A DNA stretch of 64,000 nucleotides, taken from NCBI GenBank assembly GCA_026874595.1, contig CM049318.1, forward strand, positions 44,062,456 through 44,126,455. Direction: 5' to 3'. This DNA comes from Sipunculus nudus (Eukaryota; Annelida; Sipuncula; Golfingiida; Sipunculidae). The translations under genes and the position numbers were made by a program. The notes below the pieces were generated by a model. It searched no databases, had not been told where the DNA came from, and saw only the letters and a list, made by a program, of their open reading frames with translations. Each line of letters opens with the position of its first letter. Position 1 is the stretch's first letter. Below, one piece after another: positions 24,251 through 37,260 of the stretch.

Positions 24251-26267
24251 AAAAAGAACAGACAGACTGTTAGACAAACAAAGCTGATAATATATTTTAA
24301 TATTTTAAAGTTTTTCATCAGCAATATTACACATCTGAAAATATAAGTTAATTGCTTTCAAATTTCAGACTTTAAAAGCTTAAATCCATACACATACAGC
24401 ATATGAAAGTTATTTCAACAGTGCTTAAAGGAAAAATTTCATAATTAATATATATTTAATGATAATTGAGATGATGGACAGACAGAACTGATCACTTTAT
24501 GTTCCATTCTTCAGAGGCAAGAATATGTTTCAATTAGATCTTAATATTTTCTAATCCAATTATTTTTCAAATTAAAAAAATTGTGCACATTTGCAATAAT
24601 AACTAATGTCTCAGTGAAAAGGTGATAGTGAGGTGCAAAGGATCAATGACAGCCGGGGGAGGGGGGGGGGCATGGTGGGATTAACAACACTTTTGCATAT
24701 ACATTATGGGCAAACAAAGCCTGATCTCCAATTCTGCTGAGCCTCGAAAATAATAAACACATGTTTGTATTAGATCCTCATTTTTTATTTTAAGTTTAAT
24801 TTGTATACATTTCCAATATAACATATATTTCTGAATATAAACGTTGATTCATAATTCTAAATTGCATCATCATAAATCTCAATCTTGTCATATAACACCA
24901 CATCATGCATACAAATGTATATTTATATATTCATGGGGGGGGGGGGGGGGTGTGATATGAGAACAATTGTACACCTGTCACAGCAGGGGATCTCCCCCAT
25001 TGACAGTGACAAATCAGGAACCCTGGCATAGCTGACTTCCAGTGACCTGGAGTGGGCTACCTGCATCTGAAACAAAGCAAGTGACTACAATAGAGCCTCA
25101 AGATAAAATTCAATAACTAGCCTAATTTTCAACCTTTTATTTTCAAATTTCAGATTTAAACAAATTAAATACTTATGTTTACATGCTGTGAAAATTAAAT
25201 TAACAGTACTCACAGGAAAAAAAACATGCCATGGTCAAAGTTGGGTAAAATTTAAGGTACTGATTTTATGTTTATGCTAATAACTTATAAAATTTACAAA
25301 ATACAGATCTAATTTTGGGTATACAATTGGATCTTAATTAAACAAAGTTATATACTTGAAAAAAATTCTCTAGCTTCAATAATTTTCATGTAACGTCAAT
25401 ATTTTTTCTGATTTTTTAAAAAGTCCATTATGTTTGGGCCCATAACGTAAAACACTTACGCAATACTGACATCATTTCTGGCATGTGCATAGCGAATGTA
25501 TAGAAAAATATGTATATTATATATGATCAAAGTCAGATCAGTGGTTTTGATATTAGGCAGTCTTGAAGTGTAACAATGAGTTTTTAATGGAGAAATGAAG
25601 TTTTTCATTAATATCTCGAAGGAATTAAGTCCTAGTGACCAAATTCTTGGCATGGTAGGTAATTTGGAGACATCTAACTGTTTGCCAAATTTAAGGAACT
25701 TAGAGCTGAAGCTGGGGAGCTGAGCACTAGCAAACTGCATAACACTAGCTTGATGTAAACAATATGTGACATGGTGCTTGAAAACTTGAATAAAATCTAC
25801 AGTTTTTGATCAACTGGTTTCAAATTTTTGGTTTTAACAGACAAAATGCTAACAAAAACATGCTGTGAAAATTAAATCCACAGCAGTTACAGGAAAAAAA
25901 GTGCCATGGTCAAAGTTGGACAAAATTTAAGGTACTAATTTTTTATTTTTCCTAAAATTTTAAAAATTTAAAAGATTTTTATCTAATTTTGGGTATACAA
26001 TTTAATTTTGATTAATAAAAGTTATATTACTGGAAAAAAAGTGCTTAGCTTTAACAAGTTTTGTGTTAAGTGATCAAATTTCTTTCCTGATTATTTACAA
26101 AATGCATTTTGTTTGGGCCCATAACTTTTTTAATTTATATAATACAGACCTAATTTCTGGCATGTACATATGAACTATATAGAGGATAATTTATGGTAAT
26201 ATGAGGAAAAACAGATGAGTGGTTTTGATATTAGGCAGTCCTGAAGTGTGAAAATAGGTTTATCGTA
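24251..26267 (+). mobile_element. F1e copy, right part
   Basis: It continues the copy broken at 20565 (GAACAGACAGACTGTTAGACAAACAAAGC, cf. 48240-48270). It contains G runs near 24656-24670 and an 18-nt run at 24936-24950, then the shared F1 right half (ACATGCTGTGAAAATTAAAT, AGGCAGTCCTGAAGTGTGAA). An F2 start cuts it at 26268 before its own 3' end. Confidence 0.7.
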
Positions 26268-29027
26268 AACAAGGCCTACAGGCCTAATGCGAACCTGTGC
26301 ATATGGATATACACCAGGTATAACGCTTCAATGCTGAACCACTACTTTTCATATATATGAACAATGCAAGTACTAAACATTTTGAACAAGAAACAATACA
26401 CAAACATCACTGCTGAAATTCTGGCATGGGTGCACACAACACAAAAATTATTGTAGTCTTGTATACTACAAAGCTATTTGACATGTATAAATATGCCCAA
26501 TTTCAGGCTGATATATCAAATTCCTCTGTAGAATTAAGCAGGCACATACACTTTGAAAAAGTCATTGTAGATGGCGACACCTGTCTTGTGAACGAGAAAG
26601 CCATTAAAGACACATAGACAGGTCAGAATATCAGGCCAATACATCAAACTTACCTTAAGTCTGATGCACGGGGCTGACCAGGCTTAGGTGAGAAAGGCTG
26701 TTGCCCCGAGTGTACTGTGACAAGTAACTGGCTCAGGCTACTGCACTGAGTGAACTCTTGACCTGCACCTGGCTAGACTGAGTGAACTTTTGACCTGTAC
26801 CTGGCTGCACTGAGTGAACTCTTGACCTGTTGCATAATCTGACACAGTTGGCAGACTGCCAAAGCTATAAATAAATCCAGGCTGACCTTTTGCCTATTGC
26901 CAAATCTGAAATAGTAACCACACAATTACATAAGCTCACAGATTGGCTCCATATGCAGCCCTGAGGGGCATGACACCCATGAGGTGATCACATGATACTC
27001 ATGAGGTGATCACATGCTACCCATGAGATGAACACATGCTGCCCATGAGGTGATCACATGCCTTGTGCTTGGCTGCACTGATTGAACTCTTGACCTATAT
27101 TTGGCTGCACTGAATGAACTCCTAATCTGTTGCCAAATCTGAAACAGTTGGCAGTTTCTCAAACTATTCAAGAAACATACACAATCATGGCCTGTTATGT
27201 AACTCTGCTAATATTTATCCAGCACTAACCATTTGAAGAAACTTGAGAGGGCTTGCCTCTGGGATCATTTCTGTAAAATATTGAACAATTTGGCTGGACT
27301 GTTTACAAGAGGAAGACTTTTAAAGTTTTTTTCCCAGCTTTTTCCCTGTAAAATCTAAGTAAATGCAATAGCAAAAATAAGCTGAATCCATCAACATTTG
27401 ATATGTGACAGATAATTGAATAAAATTTGGGGATGGTAGCTCCTGTTATTCCTGAGAAATTATGAGTTAGTGTACAGATGATATGTAATATCATGAACCT
27501 ACATTTTTTTAAAAGCTTTTAAAAAACATTCTTGTCAATATTTTCCATGGATAACCTGAAATCTAAATGTCCAGAGGCATAATGTAATGGATGCTGAAAA
27601 ACTGGTGCTAGGCTCTATGTATCTGCTTCACACAGCAAACATATATGGTAAAATGACTCAAATCAATCTTTATAATTCAGCCAAAATTAATTTTTTGGAA
27701 CCATAAAAGACAATTATTATAAGAATGATTCAGGGAATTATTCTTGCAAAATATTAAACAAACTGGCCTCAGTATCATCAGTCGAAAAATTTTTTGTAGG
27801 TTTATAACTCATATGTGAAAATACAGCAAAATGGCAAAGTTCAGCTTCCCATAACTCAGCCAAAAATCATTGAACCAAAACCATTTGAACAAACTTGAAT
27901 TATCAACATCTAAGGATAATTAATGTGTGAGATTTAAGAATTTGGCCCAGTGGTTTTTGAGAAGAAGAATTTTGTAGCCACTTAGCTAACATGGGCTGTT
28001 ATGGCATATGACTAAATTCAGCTTCCCATAACTCAGCCAAAAGTCACTGAACTGAGACCATTTGAACAAATTTGAATTATCAACATCTAAGGATAATTAA
28101 TGTGTGAGATTTAAGAATTTGGCACAGCAGTTTTTGAGAAGAAGATTTTTGTAGCCACTTAGCTAACATAGGCTGTTATGGCATATGACTAAATTCAGCT
28201 TCCCATACCTCAGCCAAAAGTCAATGAACTGAGACCATTTGAACAAACTTGAATTATCAACATCTGAGGATAATTAATGTGTGAGATTCAAGAATTTGGC
28301 CCAGTGGTTTTTGAGAAGAAGATTTTTGTAGTGACTAAATTCAGCTTCCCATAACTTAGCCAAATGTCACTGAACTGAGACCATTTGAACAAAATTCAGA
28401 AAGCACTACCCTAGGATCATTTCTGTGCGATATTAAACAATTTGGCCATTTTTTTCAGAGAAGAAGTTATTTGTAGCTGTAAGTATGATACGGGCACTGA
28501 TGACCCCTGTACAAAAAACCCCCACCGATGCAGGTGGCGCCACCATTACCTCAATTTAAGATATGACTTATGTGACCAACATTGGCATAAAATTTGGTGA
28601 TGATAGCTCAAGCTATTTCTGAGACTGTATTTTTAGTATCCTTTTTTGGACAGATGACTAAGTTCAACTTCCTGTAACTCGGCCAAAAATCACCGAACTT
28701 AAACCATTCGAACAAATTTGAGATAGATTGTTCCAGGAATCATTTCTGTAAAATATTGGACAATTTGGCTGAACAGATTCGGAGAAGAAGATTTTTTAAG
28801 CTTTTTTGGCTTTTTCCCTATAAAATCTAAGAAAATGCTGTTAGCCAAAAATATGCAAAATCCGATAGAGTTTTTAAGATGACTAATTTTTTGCATAAAA
28901 TTTTGTGATGCTAATTCTTGCAGTTTTCAAGATAGTATGGGTTAACGTACGGACGGACGGACAGACGGACGGACGACGGACAATGGACCACGACTATAGC
29001 TCAGATAACTTATAGTCAGCTGAGCTA
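26268..29027 (+). mobile_element. Chimeric element: F2 5' end and body, F1 3' end
   Basis: The start AACAAGGCCTACAGGCCTAA then TGCGAACCTGTGCATATGG and the body are F2, including D monomers in three or four tandem units of about 177 bp (CTTCCCATAACTCAGCC near 27844, 28020, 28198, 28347). At 28948 the F2 pre-terminal GATAGTATGGGTTAACGTAC runs into a GACG microsatellite followed by GACAATGGACCACGACTATAGC and the F1 hairpin (28997-29027), instead of the F2 right end. Confidence 0.8.
28997..29027 (+). repeat. F1 3' hairpin on an F2 body
   Basis: Left arm TAGCTCAGATAACT and right arm AGTCAGCTGAGCTA; one base of the left arm differs from the usual form. Confidence 0.88.
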
Positions 29028-29394
29028 AAAATACAGGTTGGGCCACCACTTTTTGGGAACTGACAAAACTAGTCATGGTCAATATTCAAGGCAAGATTCA
29101 TGACAATCCATGCATTTATTGTCAAGCTATTGGAGGTTTTGTATTAAATTTTTTATTTTTCTGGGGGGGGGGGGGGTACTTTCAAGCCCTAAGGCTTGAA
29201 GGATATAGGTTGCAGTGACCTAATTTCAGGTTTCCAAGGAGATTTTTTATTGACCTCCCTGGATAGTTTCCCTTAGAAGTTTCTAGGTCCAGCAATTAAG
29301 ATTTGTGCCCTGCTAACGGACGGCCGGACGCTCGGACGGACGACGGACAAAGCACCATTCCTATACCTCATTTGACTTACAGTCAGCTGAGCTA
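29028..29394 (+). repeat. A-like monomer with F1 3' end
   Basis: It opens AATACAGGTTGGGCCACCAC, a mutated box, and contains a G run (29164-29176). It ends with a GACG run (about 29317-29348) and a worn hairpin (29364-29394) closing CAGCTGAGCTA. Confidence 0.72.
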
Positions 29395-29873
29395 AAAAAT
29401 CACAGAAACTGCACTGACAAAGGGATTTCTAAGGTGGCTACCTGGCATACATAATACATTTCTGACAAGTCTGACATGTGATATCACATATCCCCAAATA
29501 AGAGACAAAACTTGGCAATTGCCCCAAAGAATGTTACAGTTATGAATGTCCAAAACAATTCAAAAGGCATGATCAGGTTGGAGAGCTCTCATATCAGATT
29601 AACGGACATGTAAATGGAAAAAGTGTAAGTCCAATATTTTTAAATTATCACCTTGCTTTTAAGTTGGGTCAGAAGGGTAGGTAAACTGCAAAACCAAAAG
29701 AAAAGAAATGCAGAAAGCATCACTAAGACCTGTAAAACAAATAACACCATCCTAAATCCAGGTACACACCTACAAATTATCAGAACAAACACTTCCTGGT
29801 ATATCTGATGATTTGCGTAAAAAGTTTTAAGATATCCAGGAAACTAAGTTTACTGCTATGATTCCATTAAATA
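29395..29873 (+). mobile_element. F1f interior fragment
   Basis: It matches 42220-42700 (GGATTTCTAAGGTGGCTA, TCCAAAACAATTCAAAAGG, AAAGAAATGCAGAAAGCAT). Both ends are missing; an F2 start follows. Confidence 0.65.
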
Positions 29874-30047
29874 AACAAGGCCTACAGACCTTATGCGAAC
29901 CTTTGCAAAGTTTGGGAGTATGAATGAAGGTTTATTTTTCAAATTTAATATTGATCCTCTTATGTTCTGCATATCTACCTTAGTCATTATGACTTCAGCA
30001 AAATGGACGTTTCGGACCTGCAAGTTTTGAACTAAGACATTTTAAAA
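29874..30047 (+). mobile_element. F2 5' stub
   Basis: It starts AACAAGGCCTACAGACCTTA then TGCGAACCTTTGC. Only about 170 bp remain before an F3 start. Confidence 0.65.
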
Positions 30048-32260
30048 CTAGAATACGGGTAGTCGACAAGCAACTACGTGTATCCACCAAAATCAGAGTG
30101 GGATGGGTGAAGTGAGGCATGGATTGAATGGCAAGGGGAAATAAAGTGAGGTGTGTTGCATATTAGCATGGATGTCTGCAGCTGAAATGTGTATGTAGGT
30201 TGCACCACCTACCACAAAATTGAGAAAGCAGTCTAAGTTGTAAAAATGTGCAAAATTTTAGGCAGATAAGTCAAACCACTACTTGTATATGAGTGATTTT
30301 ATTCCACAGCAGACAAACATAAGGATGCTGTGCAAAAATGGTGGCAGGTGGCACCTCCACTTTTGGGTCTGATAAAGAGCTATGTGACATCTATATACAT
30401 GCAAAATTTCAGGAGGATACAGCAAACCACTCCTGAGTTATAAACCTGGATGTCTGCAGTGTAAACATAAATGTAGGTGGCACCACCTGCCACAAAACCC
30501 AGAAACTATCCAAGATGTATAGACTTGCAAAATTTTAGGCAGGTAAGTCAAACCACTGCAAAGATATGAATGATTTTATCCTACGGCAGACAAACAGACT
30601 GATGCTGTGCAAAAATGGTTGTAGGTGTTGCCACCATTTTTAGTGTATGTTATGAAGCTATTTGCCCCACCAGTTTCGTGTATGATAAAAAGCTATGTGA
30701 GATCTATACACATGCAAAATTTTGGCCCAATCAGTCATACAGTTTCTGAGATATAAGCTTGGATGTCTGAAGCGTTAACATGTATGTAGGTATCTCCACC
30801 TGTCATAAAATCAAGAAAGCTGTCTAGGATGTATAAACCTGCAAAATTTCAGGTGGATAGATCAAACCACTGCCGAGATATGAGTTATTTTATCCCAAGG
30901 CAGATGAACAGATGGATGCTGTGCATAAGTGATTGCAGGTGGCGCCTCCAGTTTTGCGTATGATGAAGAGCTATGTGAGATCTATGAACATGCAAAATTT
31001 TGGCCCAATCGGTCAAATGGTTCCAGAAATATAAGCTTGGAAGTCTGCAGAGTAAACGTGAATGTAGGTGGCGCCACCTTTCAGAAAATCGAGAAAACTG
31101 TCCAGGATGTATAAACCTGCAAAATTTCAGGTGGATAAGTCAAACCACTGCTGAGATATGAGTGATTTTATCCAAAGGCGGATGAACAGATGGGTGCTGT
31201 GCATAAATGGTTCCAGGTGGCGCCTCCAGTTTTGCCTATGATGAAGGGCTATATGAGATCTATACACATGCAAAATTTTGGCCAAATCGGTCAAATGGTT
31301 CGAGAAATATGAGCTTGGATGTATGCACAGTAAATGTGAATGTAGGTGGCGCCACCTGTCATAAAATCGAGAAAGCTGTCCAGGATGTATAAACCTGCAA
31401 AATATCAGGTGGATAAGTTAAACAACCACTGCTGAGATATGAGTGATTTTATCCCAAGGCAGATGAACAGATGGATGCTGTGCATAAATGTCTGCAGGTG
31501 GCGCCACCAGTTTTGCCTATGATGAAGGGCTATGTGAGATCTATACACACGCAAAATTTTGGCCAAATCGTTCAAACGATTCCCGAGATATGAGCTTGGA
31601 TGTATGCACAGTAAATGTGAATGTAGGTGGCGCCACCTGTCATAAAATGGAGAAAGTGGTCCAGGATGTATAAACCTGCAAAATATCAGGTGGATTTTAT
31701 CCCAAGGCAGATGAACAGATGGATGCTGTGCATAAATGTTTGCAGGTGGCGCCACCAGTTTTGCCTATAATGAAGAGCTATGCGAGATCTTATACACATG
31801 CAAAATTTTGGCCCAATCGGTCAAACGGTTCCAGAGATATGAGCTTGGAAGTCTGCAGAGTAAACGTGAATGTAGATGGCGCCACCTTTCAGAAAATCGA
31901 GAAAACTGCCCAGGATGTATAAACCTGCAAAATTTCAGGTAAATAAGTCAAACCACTGCTGAGATATGAGTGATTTTATCCAAAGGCAGATAAACAGATG
32001 GGTGCTGTGCATAAATGGTTGCAGGTGGCGCCACCATTTTTAGTGTATGTTATAAAGCTATCAAAGGGCTACATTTGTGCAAAATTTTTAGCCTGATCGG
32101 TCAAACGGTTTCCGAGATATGTGGGTTTATGTATGGAAACAGACGCACAAATGGACACTGGGCAGCAAGGAAAGGTCAGATGTCAACCAAAAATGAAGGC
32201 ACAGCAGTTCACATGTGACCTGATGATAAACCCGATTTGCTTTAAATGCAGCCCAAGTTT
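30048..32260 (+). mobile_element. F3b element with B array, 3' truncated
   Basis: It starts CTAGAATACGGGTAGTCGAC and then GTATCCACCAAAA (30080-30092), the inner inverted-repeat arm. About seven B units of roughly 280 bp follow. Boxes at 30938, 31216, 31498, 31745 and 32023 mark the last units, with one 247-bp unit that lost about 30 bp. Each unit has two boxes of GGTGGCGCCACC type and phrases such as AATCGGTCAAACGGTTCC and GAGATATGAG. The hairpin end seen at 33885 is missing. Confidence 0.72.
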
Positions 32261-32530
32261 TTTCAAACAGTTGAAAGATATAGTTCCAATAATCTGGGAA
32301 TTCTGCATCTAAACATTGTATCCAGACATCTAGATTGTCTAGACACCCCCCCCCCCCCCCCCCCCCCCGCCAGGTCAGTTGCCATGGTGATGTCTGGACC
32401 CCACCTGTTTGTACTGAGTGACCTCTTGACTTGGCTGCATGAAGTCAAATCTGTTTTCAAATACAGAAAGCCTTTTTCAATTGGCTACAATGCTTTTTTA
32501 AAACTGTATTTACCCAATATATTCTTATAA
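32261..32530. other. Unassigned spacer with a 23-nt C run
   Basis: It contains CATCTAGATTGTCTAGACA followed by 23 C (32346-32368). No counterpart was recognised in the window and no gene is seen. Confidence 0.5.
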
Positions 32531-32711
32531 AACAAGTGACCCATGGGTCATGACGCTCAGCTGACTGGGAAGAGATTTGCAAAAGGAAATTTTATCACCA
32601 GAATGGTAGTATATACCCATTCAACTGAAGCATCAAACAGATTAACCAACAGGCCAAGATTTAGTCTGTATTTATATATCTCAAAAATAGAGAAAAATGT
32701 GTAAACTTTTA
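32531..32711 (+). mobile_element. F1 5' stub, parent of the A array ending at 36640
   Basis: AACAAGTGACCCATGGGTCA then TGACGCTCAGCTGACTGGG. It parallels the stub at 38672-38850 (CCCATTCAACTGAAGCATC) and ends in the A-type linker (CAAAAATAGAGAAAAATGTG). An F3b element is inserted there, after which the A array resumes. Confidence 0.75.
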
Positions 32712-33885
32712 AAACTAGAATACGGGTAACCGACAAGTGACTACATGTATCTGCCAAAATCGGATAGTGAGGCATGGATTGAGTGGCAAGGGGAAATAGA
32801 GTGAGGTATGTTGCATATTAGCATGGATGTCTGCAGCCTAAATGTGTATGTAGGTTGTGCCACCTACCACAAATCCAGAAATCTGTCCAAGTTGTATACA
32901 CCTGCAAAATTTTAGGCAGAAAAGTCAAACCACTACATGTATATGAGCGATTTTTGCCCATGGCAGACAAACAGACAAACACTGTGCAAAAATCTTTGCA
33001 GGTAACCCCTCCAGTTTTGTGTATGATAAAGACCTATGTGAGATCTAAACACATGCACAATTTTGGCCCAATCGGTCAAATGGTTCCTGAGATATGAGCT
33101 TGGATGTGTCCAGTGTTAACTAGAATGTAGGTGGCGCCACCTGTCATAAAATCAAGAAAGCTGTCCACGATGTATAAACCTGCAAAATTTTAGGCAGTTA
33201 TGTCGAACCACTACAGAGAAATGTGTTATTTTAGGCCACGGCAGACTAACAGACAGACGCTGTGCAAACATTGTTACAGGTGGCGCCACCATTTTTTGTG
33301 TATGTTACAGAGCTATCAAAGGGCTACATTTGTATAAATTTTATTTCCTGATCGGTCAAACGGTTCCCAAGATATAAGCTTCGATGTCATCAGCGTGAAC
33401 GTGAACGTAGGTGGCGCCACCTGTCATAAAATCAAGAAAGCTATCCTGGATGTATACACATGACGAATTTCAGGTGAATTAGTCAATTCACTGCAGAGAT
33501 ATGAGTGATTTTAACCCAAGGCAGATGAACAGATGGACACTGTGCAAACATGGTTACAGGTGGCGCCACCATTTTTTGTGTATGTTATAAAGCAATCCAA
33601 GGGCTACATTTGTATCAATTTTATTTCCTGATCGGTCAAACGGTTCCCGAGATATGAGGGTTTATGAGTGGAAACAGACCCACAAATGGACACTGGATAG
33701 AGAGGAAAGGTCAGAGGTCAATGCAAATTGGTTAGGCACCAGTTCACATGTGACCCGATTATAGGTGTAAGTTTGGGAAAAATCGGTCCATTAGTCTCCG
33801 AGGAGCTCTCTGGAAACGAACGCCGCCACGGCGGAGGAACTCGGTCAAAAACATAGTATCCGCAAAACTTCGTTTTGGCGAATAC
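32712..33885 (+). mobile_element. F3b element with both ends
   Basis: The left end is CTAGAATACGGGTAACCGAC (32715), with inner arm GTATCTGCCAAAA at 32747-32759. The right end is a hairpin at 33856-33885 (GTATCCGCAAAAC, loop TTC, GTTTTGGCGAATAC). Left inner arm and right end match as inverted repeats at 11 of 13 positions. Two to three B units lie between. Flanks are A-type linker and an A monomer, with no visible target duplication. Confidence 0.75.
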
Positions 33886-36640
33886 AAAAATACAGGTGGC
33901 TCCACCAGTCTGCAGAAACTAATAAAAACACTTAATGGTCAATATCCATGCAAAAAAATCATGGTGATCTCTGCATTAGTTGTTCAGATACTTCAGTTTT
34001 TGTATCAAATTGTCCATTATTCTGAGGGATACTTCGGAGTCCTATAGCTTGAAGGATATGGGTAACAGAGACCTAATTTCAAGTTTCCACAGGCACCTTT
34101 CATGGGCCTCCTTGCATGACAAGAATGAAGATTCTAGGTCCAGTTGTTGCGATTTGTACCCTGTTGACAGATAACCACATCTTTAAAGGTCTCAAAAAAA
34201 AGAAAAAATTCGTAAAAATTTGAAAAAAAAAAATAGAGGTGGCACACCCAGTCTGCAGAAACTGATGGAACAGCTCATGATCAATATGTATGCCGAAAAT
34301 CATGACCATCAGTGTTGTAGTTATTGAAATACTGCAGTTTTTGTATCAAATTTTCCATTATTCATGGGGGGGGGGATATTTTGGACCCATACAGCTTAAA
34401 GAATATGGGTAACAGAGACCTAATTTCAAGTTTCCATGGAGACTTTTCATGGGTCTCCCTGTGTGTCAAGAATGAAGATTCTTGGTCCAGTTTTTATGAT
34501 TTGTGCCCTGTTAACAGATGTTCATATCTTTAAAGGTCTCAAAAATACAGAAAAATTTCGTAAAAAAAACCGAACAAATACAGGTGGTGCCACCAGTCTG
34601 CAGAAACTTATGAAACACTCCATGATCAATATCCATGCAAACAATTATGGTTATCTCTGCATTAGTTGTTCAGATACTTTAGCTTTTGTATCAAATTTTC
34701 CATTATTCTGAGCTGTACTTTGGAGTGCCATAGCTCAAAGGATATGGGTAACAGAGACCAAATTTCAGGTTTCCATGGAGACTTATCATGGGTCTCCCTG
34801 TGTGTCAAGAACGAAGATTCTAGGTCCAGTCGTTACGATTTGTACCCTGTTGACAGATAACTACATCCTTAAAGGTCTCAAAAATGGAGAAAACAATTCA
34901 TGAACATTGAAAAATACAGGTGGCGCCACCAGTCTGCACAAACTGATGAAGCATCTCATGATCAATATGTATGTCGAAAATCATGACCATCAGTGATGTA
35001 GTTAATGAGATATTTAAGTTTTTGTATGAAATTTTTTACTATTCTGGGGGGTAATTTTGGGCCCCATAGCTCGAAGGATATGGGTAACAGAGACCTAATT
35101 TCTGGTTTCCATGGAGACTTTTCATAGGTCTCTCAGTGTGTCGAAAATGAAGATTCTAGGTCCAGTCGTTACGATTTGTGCCACGCTAACAGATGACAGC
35201 ATCCTCAAAGGTCCCAAAAATAGAGGAAAAAATCGTAAAAAATCAATCAGTACAGGTGGCGCCACCAGTCTGCAGGAACTGATCGAACATCTCATGATCA
35301 ATATGTATGCCAAAAATGAAGACCATCAGTGATGTAGTTATTGAGATATTGAAGTTTTTGTATGAAATTTTTTACTATTCTGGGGGGTACTTTGGGGCCC
35401 GATAGCTCAAAGGATATGGGTAACAGAGACCTAATTGGGTAACAGAGACCTAATTTCTGGTTTCCAAGGAGATTTTTCATGGGTCTCCCTGTGTGTCAAG
35501 AACGAAGATTCTAGGTCCAGTCGTTACGATTTGTACCCTGTTGACAGATAACTACATCCTTAAAGGTCTCAAAAATGGAGAAAACAATTCGTGAACATTG
35601 AAAAATACAGGTGGCGCCACCAGTCTGCACAAACTGATGAAACATCTCATGATCAATATGTATGTCGAAAATCATGACCATCAGTGATGTAGTTAATGAG
35701 ATATTGAAGTTTTTGTATGAAATTTTTGACTATTCTGGGGGGTAATTTTGGGCCCCATAGCTCAAAGGATATGGGTAACAGAGACCTAATTTCTGGTTTC
35801 CATGGAGACTTTTCATAGGTCTCTCAGTGTGTCGAAAATGAAGATTCTAGGTCCAGTCGTTACGATTTGTGCCACGCTAACAGATGACAGCATCCTCAAA
35901 GGTCTCAAAAATAGAGGAAAAAATCGTAAAAAATCAAACAGTACATGTGGCGCCACCAGTCTGCAGGAACTGATTGAACATCTCATGATCAATATGTATG
36001 CCGAAAATGAAGACCATCAGTGATGTAGTTATTGAGATATTGAAGATTTTGTATGAAATTTTTTACTATTCTGGGGGGTAATTTTGGGCCCCATAGCTCA
36101 AAGGATATGGGTAACAGAGACCTAATTTCTGGTTTCCAAGGAGATTTTTCATGGACCTCTCAGTGTGTCAAGAATTAAGATTCTAAGTCCAGTCTTTATG
36201 ATTTGTGCCTTGTTAACAGATGTTCACATTTTTAAAGGTCTCAAAAATAGAGAAAAAAATTCGTAAAAAATCGAAAAATACAGGTGGCGCCACCAGTCTG
36301 CAGGAAGTGATGTAACATCTCATGATCAATATGTATGCCAAAAATCATGACCATCAGTCAAGTAGTTAATGAGATATTGAAGTTTTTGTATGAAATTTTT
36401 GACTTTTCTAGGGGGTACTTTGGGGCCACATAGCTCGAAGGATATGGGTAACAGAGACCTAATTTCTGGTTTCCAAGGAGATTTTTTATGGACCTCTCAG
36501 AATCCCAAGTTACAAGGTTCTAGGTCCAGCGGTTACGATTTGTGCCTGGTTAACGGACGGACAGACGGACAGACAGACAGACGGACAGACGGACAAAGAG
36601 TGATCGCTATAGCTCAGATGACTTTCAGTCAGCTGAGCTA
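33886..36640 (+). repeat. A array, about eight monomers, with F1 3' end
   Basis: Boxes of GGTGGCGCCACC type lie near 33896, 34231, 34580, 34919, 35255, 35610, 35946 and 36293, spaced 335-355 bp. Each monomer runs from the box and AGTCTGCAG...ACTGATG through TTGGGGCCCCATAGCTC, GGATATGGGTAACAGAGACC and TTCTAGGTCCAGTCGTTACG to an A-rich linker. The last monomer carries a GACG/GACA microsatellite (36554-36595) and hairpin (36610-36640). Repeated 60-80 codon frames here are by-products of the repeat. Confidence 0.85.
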
Positions 36641-37260
36641 ACTAGCAGAACCCTACCATAGAATAATTCTTGTAAAGTTTAAACCAATCAGCTGAACAGT
36701 TTCATCATAAATCAGTGTATAAGCTAGAAGAGTTTAAAATTACATTTTCGCTTGTAAAAAACACATCAATGTAGGTGGCGCCACCAATACCTCAAAATCA
36801 GATATGACATATGTGACAAACATTGGTAAAAAATTTGGTCATTATAGCTCTAGCCGTTTCTGAGATTTTAATTTTAGTGTGCTTTTTTGGACAGATGACT
36901 AAGTTCAACCTCCTGTAACTCGGCCAAAAATTTCCAAACTGGAACCATTCGAACAAACTTGAGAGAGATTGTTCCAGAGATCATTTCTGTGAAATATTGG
37001 ACAATTTGGCTGGACAGTTTCAGAGAAGAAGATTTTTTAAAGGTTTTTAAGCTTTTTCTCTATAAAATCTAAATTAATGCAGATACCCAATAATAAGCTC
37101 CAGGCCACCAAGTTTCACAAGTGACGAATTCTTACATGTAATTTGGAGCTGCTAGCTCCGACGGTTTCTGACTTACAGCCATGGACGGCGGAAAGCCAGC
37201 CCTGGACGGCGGACGGCAGACGGACGACGCTGCGCCATCGCATAAGCTCACAGGTTCGCT
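36641..37260 (+). mobile_element. F2 3' fragment
   Basis: D monomer sequence (GTAGGTGGCGCCACCAATACC, GAACAAACTTGAGAGAG) followed by a GGAC-rich run (37182-37230) and the F2 right end CATCGCATAAGCTCACAGGT then TCGCT. The 5' part is missing. Confidence 0.75.

Noticed and set aside
30929-31922. Repeated short peptides with NVNVGGATxxKIEK in the B array
   Set aside because: The similarity follows from tandem DNA units and frames stop within each unit; no protein family is recognised.
33886-36640. CRISPR-like array
   Set aside because: Units of about 338 bp with degenerate similarity throughout, not short exact repeats with unique spacers; the genome is eukaryotic.
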